Shown here: in pieces, positions 30,613 to 37,307 of the stretch
How positions within the stretch are numbered: the first letter of the stretch is position 1
Layout: each line of letters begins with the position of its first letter
Assembly (NCBI RefSeq): GCF_000239295.1
Contig: NZ_JH417848.1
Location: forward strand, 1 to 37,307
Length of the DNA: 37,307 bases
Direction of reading: 5' to 3'
Source: Flavonifractor plautii ATCC 29863
GTDB lineage: Bacteria; Bacillota; Clostridia; Oscillospirales; Oscillospiraceae
The notes under the pieces: model-generated
The model's input: only the letters and a program-made list of their open reading frames with translations
Databases searched by the model: none
What the model was told of the DNA's origin: nothing
Program-made: the position numbers and the translations under genes

Positions 30613-32181
30613 ATGAATTGGAAGCGTCCCCTGGCCCTGTCCACGGCCGCCCTGACGCTGGGCACGGCCCTGGCTGCCTGCGGCAATCCCACGGCCGCCG
30701 CGCCCGATCCCACCCCCACGCCTGCCGCCGAGGTTCAGTCCCTCTCCACCACCGGCTCCACCGTCAAAGCCCCCAAATACGTGTTTCTCTTCATTGGCGA
30801 CGGCATGAGCTATCCCCAGATCCAGTCCACATCCGATTTCCTGGGTGCGCTGAACGACGCCGACTATCGGCAGGCCCAGCCCAGCCTGGACGACAACGGC
30901 GGAGCCATTCTGGACGGTCCCGAGTACCTCAACTTCATGAACTTTGAGGCCGCCGGCTCCGCCGTGACTTATGACTCCAACTCCTTTGCCCCCGACTCCG
31001 CCTCCACCGCCACCTCCATCTCCACCGGCTACAAGACCTACTCCGGCTCCATCAACGTGGACGAAACCGGCACCATTTCCTACGAAACCATTGCCGAACA
31101 GCTCCACGCCCAGAAGGGCTATTCGGTGGGCGTCATTACCTCCGTCAACCTCAACCATGCCACCCCTGCCGCCTTCTATGCCCACCAGGCCAGCCGCAAT
31201 GACTACTACGACATCGGCCTGGAGCTCATCGACTCCGGCTTTGAGTACTTCGCCGGCGGCGGCCTGCTCAAGCCCACCGGCGCCGAGGGAGATCAGGCCG
31301 ATCTGTACGCCCTGGCGGAAAAGGCGGGCTATCATGTGGTCAAGACCCAGGCTGAGGCCGAGCAGGTCACCGGCGGCCCGGTGGTAATCATCGACGAGCA
31401 CCTGGCCGACAGCGACGCCATGGCCTACGAGATCGACCGCACCGACGACATGTGGGCCCTGGCCGACTACGTGGAAAAGGGAATTGAGGTGCTCTCCCAG
31501 GACAAGGACGGCTTCTTTATGATGTGCGAGGGCGGCAAGATCGACTGGGCCTGCCACGCCAACGACGCCGCCTCCACCATCCACGACACGCAGGCCCTGG
31601 CCGATGCGGTACAGGTGGCCATCGACTTCGCCAAGGAGCACGCCGATGAGACCCTGATCCTGGTCACCGGCGACCACGAAACCGGCGGCCTCACCATCGG
31701 CTTTGCCGGCACCGACTACGACACCTATCTGGATCTGCTGGAGAGCCAGAAGATCTCCTACGCCAAGTTCGACAGCGACTACGTGTCCAGGTACAAGGAG
31801 GACAAGACCTCCTTTGAGGATGTCCTGAAGGATGTGGAGGCGCTCTTCGGCCTCAAGCCCCAGGGCGAGGAGGGCGATAAGCTGGTGCTCACCGACTACG
31901 AGCTGGAACAGCTCCGCGCCGCCTACGAGAAGAGCGTCAACGGCACTGCTGCCAGCCAGTACGAGCAGGAGGAATATGTGCTCTACGGCACCTACGAGCC
32001 TCTGAGCGTCACCCTCACCCACATCATCAACAACAAGTCCGGCATCTCCTTCACCTCTTACAGCCACACCGGCCTGCCCGTGGCCGTGCTGGCCCACGGT
32101 GTTAACGCCGGGCAGTTCAACGGCTACTACGACAATACTCAGATCTATCACAAGCTGGCCGGCATGCTCGGCATAGCCTAA
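30613..32181 (+). CDS. phoA: secreted alkaline phosphatase (PhoA family), lipoprotein
   Basis: 522 residues from the ATG at 30613, with GGAGGAATCAGA just upstream; the frame extends 15 codons further but lacks a ribosome site. The lipobox LGTALAAC places the mature N-terminus at about Cys21, followed by a proline/threonine linker. Metal and active-site blocks: VFLFIGDGMSYPQIQ (first metal aspartate), DSASTATSISTGYKTYSG with the phosphorylated serine, GKIDWACHANDAASTIHD, LVTGDHETGGLTI, and SYSHTGLPVAVLAHG at the end. It releases phosphate from esters outside the cell. Likely phosphate-controlled, given the repeats upstream. Confidence 0.94.
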   Translation: MNWKRPLALSTAALTLGTALAACGNPTAAAPDPTPTPAAEVQSLSTTGSTVKAPKYVFLFIGDGMSYPQIQSTSDFLGALNDADYRQAQPSLDDNGGAILDGPEYLNFMNFEAAGSAVTYDSNSFAPDSASTATSISTGYKTYSGSINVDETGTISYETIAEQLHAQKGYSVGVITSVNLNHATPAAFYAHQASRNDYYDIGLELIDSGFEYFAGGGLLKPTGAEGDQADLYALAEKAGYHVVKTQAEAEQVTGGPVVIIDEHLADSDAMAYEIDRTDDMWALADYVEKGIEVLSQDKDGFFMMCEGGKIDWACHANDAASTIHDTQALADAVQVAIDFAKEHADETLILVTGDHETGGLTIGFAGTDYDTYLDLLESQKISYAKFDSDYVSRYKEDKTSFEDVLKDVEALFGLKPQGEEGDKLVLTDYELEQLRAAYEKSVNGTAASQYEQEEYVLYGTYEPLSVTLTHIINNKSGISFTSYSHTGLPVAVLAHGVNAGQFNGYYDNTQIYHKLAGMLGIA

Positions 32182-32206
32182 CCCCTGCTTTCCCACTTCC
32201 ATACAG

Positions 32207-32244
32207 CCGAGGCGGATGGGGTCTCCCGACCTCATCCGCCTCGG
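32207..32244. other. long stem-loop between phoA and the YibE/F gene
   Basis: CCGAGGCGGATG (32207-32218) pairs with CATCCGCCTCGG (32233-32244), and the inner GGGTC with GACCT, giving about 17 bp around a TCCC loop. No T-run follows on the plus strand, so it is more likely a processing or stabilising structure than a terminator. It precedes the next ribosome site. Confidence 0.7.
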
Positions 32245-32266
32245 CGCAGAAAGGACTTATCCATCT

Positions 32267-33466
32267 ATGCGTTTTCTACGTGACCCCGCCCAGCGCCGCT
32301 ATTACGTCCCCGTCGTGCTCTGCCTGGCGCTGACCGCCCTGCTGCTGCTCCTCCCCACCGGGTATGAAGGGGCCGTCCAGTACCAGGAGGCCGACCGCTG
32401 CGCGGCCCGGGTGCTGGCGGTGGACGACTCCACCATCGTGGACACCGGGCTCGTCCGCTCCGGTGAGCAGCGCTGCACTCTGGAGCTGCTGGGCGGCCGG
32501 TTTCAGGGACGGACCGCCACCGGCATCAACATGCTCAACGGCTCCCTGGAGCAGGACAAGCTCTTCGCCCCCGGTGACAAGGCCATGGTGGTGGTCAGCT
32601 ACCAGGAGGACGAGATTCTCTCCGTCACCATGACCGACCACTACCGCATCGGCAAGGAGGCTCTGCTGGCCGCCGTCTTCGCCGTGTTCCTGATCCTCTT
32701 CGCCGGGCGTACCGGCCTGCGGGCCATCGTCTCCTTCGTGCTGACGGTGCTGATGCTGTGGAAGGTTCTGGTGCCCCTCTACCTCAAGGGCTGGAACCCC
32801 ATCCTGGTCGGCCTGGCGGTTACTCTGGCCCTCACCCTGCTGATCATCGCCCTGGTCTACGGCTTCGAGCGGCGGTGCGCCGCCGCCGTGTCGGGTGCGT
32901 TCCTGGGGATACTGGTCACATGTGTGCTGGGCATTGTGTTTACCGACCTGTTTCAGATCCACGGGGCCGTTATGTCCTACTCGGAGAGTCTGCTCTACTC
33001 CGGATATCAGGATCTCAACCTGACCCAGATCTTTATGGCGGCGATCTTCATCGGCTCCTCCGGCGCGGTGATGGATCTGGCGGTGGATATCACATCTGCG
33101 GTCAACGAGGTAGTGAAAAAGCGCCCTGATATCTCCCGCTGGGAGGCGGTACGCTCCAGTATGAATGTGGGGCGGGCGGCCATGGGCACTATGACAACCA
33201 CCCTCCTGCTGGCCTACTCCGGCGGCTACGTGGCCCTGCTCATGGTCTTTATGGCCCAGGGCACTCCCCTTTATAACATTCTCAACTACAAGTATGTCGC
33301 CTCAGAAATCATACACACCATCGTGGGTTCCTTCGGTCTGGTGACTGTGGCTCCCCTCACCGCCCTGACCAGCGGCTTTCTGCTGGCCGGGCAGAGAGAG
33401 CCCAGCCTCCCCACGCCGCCTGTCCGCCGGGCGGCAGAGGGGCAAAGCGCTCCGCAATCGTATTAA
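32267..33466 (+). CDS. YibE/F family membrane protein
   Basis: 399 residues from the ATG at 32267 (AAAGGAC upstream). One N-terminal membrane segment (about residues 12-31) leads to an outside domain (about 32-125), then seven or so membrane segments. The YibE/F region includes GFERRCAAAVSGAFLGILVT, IFMAAIFIGSSGAVMDLAVD, WEAVRSSMNVGRAAMGTMTT and NILNYKYVASEIIHTIVGSFGL. The family is of unknown transport or signalling function. It shares a strand with phoA and may be co-transcribed. The last residues (AAEGQSAPQSY) run into the structured sequence downstream. Confidence 0.9.
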   Translation: MRFLRDPAQRRYYVPVVLCLALTALLLLLPTGYEGAVQYQEADRCAARVLAVDDSTIVDTGLVRSGEQRCTLELLGGRFQGRTATGINMLNGSLEQDKLFAPGDKAMVVVSYQEDEILSVTMTDHYRIGKEALLAAVFAVFLILFAGRTGLRAIVSFVLTVLMLWKVLVPLYLKGWNPILVGLAVTLALTLLIIALVYGFERRCAAAVSGAFLGILVTCVLGIVFTDLFQIHGAVMSYSESLLYSGYQDLNLTQIFMAAIFIGSSGAVMDLAVDITSAVNEVVKKRPDISRWEAVRSSMNVGRAAMGTMTTTLLLAYSGGYVALLMVFMAQGTPLYNILNYKYVASEIIHTIVGSFGLVTVAPLTALTSGFLLAGQREPSLPTPPVRRAAEGQSAPQSY

Positions 33467-33630
33467 GATACTGTCGATAAACCCTCCTGTTAAACATTCG
33501 GAGGGAGGGATCGTGTGAAAAACCGCCCCGCAGGGCGATTCGGAGCACGACCGCCGCTTGCTGCGGCTCCTGATCCGGAGATGAACCATCCGGGTTCCCT
33601 TTCACGTTGGATCTAACGACTTTTGCCAAA
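33467..33630. other. structured intergenic sequence after the YibE/F gene
   Basis: No convincing gene. Several stems are visible: CCTCC/GGAGG (33482-33506), GGAGC/GCTCC enclosing CCGC/GCGG (33541-33570), and CCGGA/TCCGG (33575-33593). The minus strand has an open frame of about 90 codons from a TTG at 33629, but without a ribosome site and overlapping the YibE/F tail. It could be a small RNA or a decayed mobile sequence. Bases 33665-33792 hold nothing I can name. Confidence 0.5.
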
Positions 33631-33636
33631 GACTGA

Positions 33637-33664
33637 ACCCCACCGGCGAAGCCGGTGGGGTTTT
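33637..33664 (+). terminator. intrinsic terminator for phoA-yibE
   Basis: ACCCCACCGGC / GAA / GCCGGTGGGGT, an 11-bp stem running into TTTTAT on the plus strand. It sits between the convergent YibE/F and S41 genes. Confidence 0.85.
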
Positions 33665-33792
33665 ATCCCTTCCCTAAAAGCGAATGTTGGCGCGGGTCAT
33701 GCCCAAGCTGGTCTCCAGCTCACCGATCGTCATTCTGCTCGCCTCCTTGTCTCCACGGTAGGGTATCAAGTGGGTTTACAGTCAAGACTTTT

Positions 33793-34923
33793 TTACCGGA
33801 TTTCCAGCAATTCCAGCACGGCGGCCAGTTGAGCATCCTCCGCTCCGGTGTTGTATACCTCCGCGTCCAGGGTCAGGCCGGTGCCGATGAGGGAGGCGCC
33901 GCTTCCGGTGAAGTAAGCGCCGGTGGAGATGGCCACGGCGCCGCCGTGGGGCAGAGGGAAGGTCTGCTGGGAGTAGCCCTTGCCGCTGGTGGGCTCCCCC
34001 ACGATCACCGCCGCGCCCTGCTCCTGGAGCTCGGCGGCGAAAAACTCGGCGGCGGAGTAGGTGTCGGCGTTGACCAGCACCGCCATGGGCAGTTCCACAC
34101 AGTCCGCGTCGGAGTTGGTGATCTCCTCATGGCCCGCCCGGTCGCGGCTGATGAAGATGGGGCCCTCGGGCAGCAGGAAGTCCAGCATGTCGGTGAGCTG
34201 GCTCAGGTAGCCGCCGCCGTTGTCCCGCATGTCAAAGACCAGCGCCTCCGCCCCCTGCTCCCGGAGCTGGGTGACGGCCTCCTCCAGCCGCTGGGCGCTG
34301 TGGTCGTAGAAGTTGAGCAGGCGCACATAGCCCACCTTTCCCTCCAGCATCCGGCTCTCCACCGGGTCGTTCTTCAGCTCGGCCCGCTCCACCTCCACGG
34401 TGCGGGCCGCCCCGTCCTCCCCCAGCACCTCCAGGGTGACGGTGGTGCCCGCCTCCCCCTGGATGAGATTCGCGCCCTCATAGCGGGCCTCTCCCGCCAG
34501 GGAGACGCCGTCCACAGCGGTGATGACCTCCCCGGCTTCCAACCCAGCCGCCTCGGCGGGGCCTCCGGCCTCCACTCCGAGGATATAGAGTCCCTCCTCC
34601 CGTGTGTAGTTGACGGTAATCCCAACCCCCACATACTGGTTGGTGCGGCGCTGGTTCTGGGCCTCCAGCTCATCAGCCGTCAGGTAGTAGCTCCAGCGGT
34701 CGCCCAGGCCGGACACCATGCCCTCCAGGGCGGCGTCCACCACCTCTGTCTCGTCATATTCCCCCACAAAGAGGGTGTTGACCAGCCGCAGCCCCTCCAC
34801 CAGGGAACGCCCACCCTCCCCCATCCAGGCACGGACGGCCAGGAGTCCGCAGCCCAGCACGGCAGCGGCGGTGAGTGCAATGGCCAGCAGAAGCTGGGCC
34901 AGGGAAAAACGTTTCTTTCGCAC
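33793..34923 (-). CDS. S41-family C-terminal processing protease (CtpA-like)
   Basis: 376 residues from a GTG at 34923 (AAAGGA upstream). One membrane segment (about 8-30) anchors it outside the cell. A PDZ domain (about 85-180) has YVGVGITVNYTREEGLYILGV and AGEVITAVDGVSLAGE. The S41 catalytic part follows: KVGYVRLLNFYDHSAQRLEE, LVFDMRDNGGGYLSQLTDML, the serine in LVNADTYSAAEFFAAEL, and the lysine in VGEPTSGKGYSQQTF, giving an intact Ser-Lys pair. Such proteases trim secreted or wall-associated proteins. It lies downstream of two M23 peptidase genes, a pairing often seen in Clostridia. Confidence 0.93.
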   Translation of the reverse strand: MRKKRFSLAQLLLAIALTAAAVLGCGLLAVRAWMGEGGRSLVEGLRLVNTLFVGEYDETEVVDAALEGMVSGLGDRWSYYLTADELEAQNQRRTNQYVGVGITVNYTREEGLYILGVEAGGPAEAAGLEAGEVITAVDGVSLAGEARYEGANLIQGEAGTTVTLEVLGEDGAARTVEVERAELKNDPVESRMLEGKVGYVRLLNFYDHSAQRLEEAVTQLREQGAEALVFDMRDNGGGYLSQLTDMLDFLLPEGPIFISRDRAGHEEITNSDADCVELPMAVLVNADTYSAAEFFAAELQEQGAAVIVGEPTSGKGYSQQTFPLPHGGAVAISTGAYFTGSGASLIGTGLTLDAEVYNTGAEDAQLAAVLELLEIR

Positions 34924-34947
34924 GGGATCAGATCCTTTCCAGAAAAA

Positions 34948-34980
34948 CCAGCGCGGGCGGAGGCCGATGCCTCCGCCCGC
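34948..34980 (-). terminator. intrinsic terminator between the M23 and S41 genes
   Basis: GCGGGCGGAGGC / CGAT / GCCTCCGCCCGC, a 12-bp stem (34953-34980). On the minus strand it is followed by GCTGGTTTTTC. It ends the M23 transcript, although the S41 start is only about 25 bp further on. Confidence 0.8.
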
Positions 34981-35047
34981 CTCTGGGCCATGCCCGCGCG
35001 CGGCGGGCGAACTTGTTGCAGCAAAACGGCGCAGCCGCGCCCGGACG

Positions 35048-36307
35048 TTACCAGGGGTGGGTCAGGCTCAGGCTGGGGAACTTGCTCTCCGGGTCCACAC
35101 GGGTGTAGTTGTCCCGCACCTCCAGGTGCAGGTGGTTGCCCGTGGAGCTGCCGGTGGTGCCCACATAGCCGATGGTCTGGCCCTGGGACACCATCTGCCC
35201 CTCGCTCACTGCCCGGGAGCTCATGTGGGCGTAGAGGGTGGAGTTGCCGTTGCCGTGGTCGATGACCACGTAATTGCCGTAGGAGTAGTGGTAGGCGGAG
35301 GTGACCACCTGTCCGCTCTTGCAGGCCTGAATGGGGGTGCCGCCGGGGGCGGGGATGTCGATGCCGGTATGGCTGTGGGCCTTGCCGGTGATGGGGTGAA
35401 TGCGGTAGCCGAACAGGGAGGTCAGCCGGTAGTAGCCGGGCAGCGGCCACAGGTAGTTGGTCTCCGAGTCGATGGTGACATTGTTTTGCCGGCGCTCCTC
35501 CTCCAGTTGCTTCTGCTTCCGGGCGATCTCCGCCTGGATCTCCGCCGCGCCCTCCATCTCGTCGTCCAGCTGGCGGTTGAGCTCCGCCGCGTCGGCATTG
35601 ATCTGGTCCAGCAGCTTCTGGGCCTCCGCCACCTTGGCCTGCTGCTCCGCCTTCTTGGCCTCCTGCTGGTCCCTGGCCGCCTGCTCCTCCGCGCGGGCGC
35701 TCTCCAGCTCCGCCTGAAGCCGCTCCAGCTCCTGCCGGGCCGCGGTCAGCTCCTCCATGACCTGGTTGTCGTAGTCCATCACCGCGTCAATGTCCGCCAG
35801 GCGGTCCAGCATGTCGGAGAAGTTCTCGGCGTTAAAGAGGATGGACCAATAGGATACCGTCCCCTCCTCCTCCATGGCGCGCACCCGCTCGCAGAACAGC
35901 TCATACTGGGCCTGCTCTTTGGCCTCCGCCTCCTTGCGCTCCGCCTCTTTCTGGGCGATTTCCTGGTCATAGTAGGAGATCTGCGCGTTGATGCTGTCCA
36001 GCTCGGCATTGATTGCCTCCAACTGCTGCTGCAGGAGCTGCCGCCTCTGCTGGGCGGCAGCCTGGTCCTCCTTCACGTCGGCTAGCTGGTTCTTCAACTC
36101 CTGCTGCTTGACCTGGCTCTCCCGCTGCTCCTCCTTCAGCGCGTCGATCTCGCTCTGCGTCACCGCGCCCACGCTGCCGGCGATCATACTGATCATGGGC
36201 AGCAGCAGCAGGAGGGCCATCACTACGGCCAGCCCGGCCACAAACACCCGGCGCCACTCGATTTTCTGCTTCTGGGGTCTCTTTTTCTGACTCTGCTTCT
36301 TTGCCAC
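35048..36307 (-). CDS. M23 peptidase with coiled coil (EnvC/NlpD-like), first of two
   Basis: 419 residues from a GTG at 36307 (GGAG 7 bases upstream). A basic N-terminus and one membrane segment (about 25-47) precede a long coiled coil (about 50-280, rich in Q, E, A and R, e.g. QQRRQLLQQQLEAINAELDS). The C-terminal M23 domain (about 290-415) holds LFGYRIHPITGKAHSHTGID (first zinc ligands), VIDHGNGNSTLYAHMS and GNHLHLEVRDN (HxH). M23 enzymes cut peptide cross-links in peptidoglycan; coiled-coil forms often activate amidases. All zinc ligands appear present. Confidence 0.93.
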   Translation of the reverse strand: MAKKQSQKKRPQKQKIEWRRVFVAGLAVVMALLLLLPMISMIAGSVGAVTQSEIDALKEEQRESQVKQQELKNQLADVKEDQAAAQQRRQLLQQQLEAINAELDSINAQISYYDQEIAQKEAERKEAEAKEQAQYELFCERVRAMEEEGTVSYWSILFNAENFSDMLDRLADIDAVMDYDNQVMEELTAARQELERLQAELESARAEEQAARDQQEAKKAEQQAKVAEAQKLLDQINADAAELNRQLDDEMEGAAEIQAEIARKQKQLEEERRQNNVTIDSETNYLWPLPGYYRLTSLFGYRIHPITGKAHSHTGIDIPAPGGTPIQACKSGQVVTSAYHYSYGNYVVIDHGNGNSTLYAHMSSRAVSEGQMVSQGQTIGYVGTTGSSTGNHLHLEVRDNYTRVDPESKFPSLSLTHPW

Positions 36308-36334
36308 GTTGCCGCTCCTTTTATGTCCGTTCCA

Positions 36335-37307
36335 TTACCAATTATAGGCCCGAATGAAGGGAAGATTGGGATAATATGCCTCGGGGTCTGTCCGCTGGCC
36401 GTTCCGCCGCACCTCATAGTGGAGGTGGGGGCCCGACGTATTGCCGGTGTCGCCCACGGCGCCGATGGTCTGCCCCTGGGACACCATCTGCCCCTCGCTC
36501 ACCGCCCGCGAGGACATGTGGGCGTAGAGGGTGGTGGTGCCGTCCCCGTGGTCGATGACCACGAAGTTGCCGTAGGACCAGTTGGCGCCGGCGCCATACT
36601 CCGACATAATGACCTGTCCGCCCCTGGCCGCGTAGATGGGGACGCCGGTGGAGGCGGCCACGTCAATGCCGGTGTGGCTGTTTGGCACGTGATCCACCGG
36701 GTGCATCCGGTAGCCGAAGGCCGAGGTCAGCTTCAAATTGGACGCAGGCAGGGGCCACAGCCAGCCGTCGCCGGTAGGCGGGAGCTGGACGTTGTTCTGC
36801 TTCCGCTGCTCCTCCAGCTCCTTCTGCTTCCGGGCGATGTCCGCCCCGATGGCGGCCCACTCCGCGTTCTCTGTGTCCAACTGCCGGTTGACCTCCGCCA
36901 CATCGGCGTTGATCTGGTCCAGCAGCTTCTGGGCCTGCGCCACCTTGGCCTGCTGCTCCGCCCTCTTGGCCTCCTGCTGCTCCCTGGCCGCCTGCTCCTC
37001 CGCGCGGGCGCTCTCCAGCTCCGCCTGAAGCCGCTCCAGCTCCTGCCGGGCCGCGGTCAGCTCCTCCATGACCTGGTTGTCGTAGTCCATCACCGCGTCC
37101 ACATCGGCCAGACGGTCCAGCAGGTCGGAGAAGTCCTCGGCGTTAAAGAGGATGGACCAGTAGGACACCGTCCCCTCCTCCATGGCGCGCACCCGCTCGC
37201 AGAACCGCTCATACTGGGCCTGCTCTTTGGCCTCCGCCTCCCTGCGCTCCGCCTCTTTCCGGGCGATCTCCCCGTCATAGTAGGAGATCTGCGCGTTGAT
37301 GCTGTCC
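36335..37307 (-). CDS. M23 peptidase with coiled coil, second of two (N-terminus beyond window)
   Basis: The frame is open to the window edge, so the N-terminal part is missing; 323 codons are visible. It is a close paralogue of the gene downstream: the coiled-coil part (LTAARQELERLQAELESARA) is nearly identical in both. The M23 domain has AFGYRMHPVDHVPNSHTGID, VIDHGDGTTTLYAHMSSRAV and GPHLHYEVRRNGQRTDPEAY, with intact zinc ligands. It ends 27 bp before the next gene starts. The strong DNA similarity of the two coding regions suggests a fairly recent tandem duplication. Confidence 0.92.
   Translation of the reverse strand, partial: DSINAQISYYDGEIARKEAERREAEAKEQAQYERFCERVRAMEEGTVSYWSILFNAEDFSDLLDRLADVDAVMDYDNQVMEELTAARQELERLQAELESARAEEQAAREQQEAKRAEQQAKVAQAQKLLDQINADVAEVNRQLDTENAEWAAIGADIARKQKELEEQRKQNNVQLPPTGDGWLWPLPASNLKLTSAFGYRMHPVDHVPNSHTGIDVAASTGVPIYAARGGQVIMSEYGAGANWSYGNFVVIDHGDGTTTLYAHMSSRAVSEGQMVSQGQTIGAVGDTGNTSGPHLHYEVRRNGQRTDPEAYYPNLPFIRAYNW

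Noticed and set aside
30556-32235. 559-codon minus-strand frame opposite phoA
   Set aside because: Antisense shadow of a clear alkaline phosphatase with lipobox and active-site motifs.
33357-33629. Minus-strand gene of about 90 codons starting at TTG 33629
   Set aside because: No ribosome site, start lies next to a terminator stem, and it overlaps the YibE/F coding end. Kept only as a structured region.

Overview
The window is a GC-rich (visibly well above 60%) stretch of bacterial chromosome, almost entirely coding. Gene content and order (plsX-acpP-rnc-smc-ftsY, rph-rdgB, NadD fused to YqeK, paired LCP genes, LysRS with a C-terminal tRNA-binding domain, YjdF, KtrAB, TraX) point to a gut Clostridia member of the Oscillospiraceae, Flavonifractor/Pseudoflavonifractor/Lawsonibacter-like. 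That placement is inference from gene content; there is no rRNA gene here. Nearly all genes lie on the minus strand. The exceptions are a small DUF6809-like gene and the phoA-yibE pair.

Layout. 1-1798: an ECF sigma factor overlapping by ATGA with a DUF4179 membrane protein, its probable regulator. 1911-9107: rsfS, two LCP cell-wall ligases, nadD-yqeK, yhbY, rdgB, rph and ftsY, read from ftsY towards rsfS and ending in a strong terminator. 9131-16058: a RAYT-type transposase gene, smc, rnc, acpP and plsX. The RAYT is wedged between smc and ftsY. 16128-17033: an island with an XRE repressor and a divergent small gene, surrounded by short palindromic repeats. 17030-26282: trmFO, a flavodoxin-fold reductase, TraX, topA, dprA, a SpoU-type methyltransferase and ktrAB. 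26368-30301: a possible 30-residue gene, lysS, greA, an unrecognised gene and yjdF behind a structured leader. 30613-33466 (+): secreted alkaline phosphatase and a YibE/F membrane protein. 33793-37307: an S41 protease and two tandem M23 coiled-coil peptidases, the last cut by the window edge.

Most notable is a repeat system. At least seven 25-29 bp hairpins carry a GTAG (or CTAC) tetranucleotide at the foot of a GGGCG-type stem. They sit in three intergenic clusters and in some cases supply the stop codon of the neighbouring gene. This is the known architecture of REP elements, and a RAYT gene (HUH motif) lies in the same window. Separately, the 3' ends of two adjacent genes, smc (72 bp) and rnc (61 bp), are duplicated just downstream of themselves, each with 150-180 bp of hairpin-forming sequence between the copies. 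At smc the second copy supplies the ATGA that starts the RAYT. These gene-tail duplications do not match an insertion mechanism I recognise and are the best candidate for something undescribed.

Regulatory sites that can be read directly include near-consensus -35/-10 promoters upstream of smc, acpP, greA, yjdF and the DUF6809-like gene, an interrupted 15-bp dyad operator between the XRE gene and its partner, a candidate azaaromatic (yjdF) riboswitch, and a possible PhoP box upstream of phoA.
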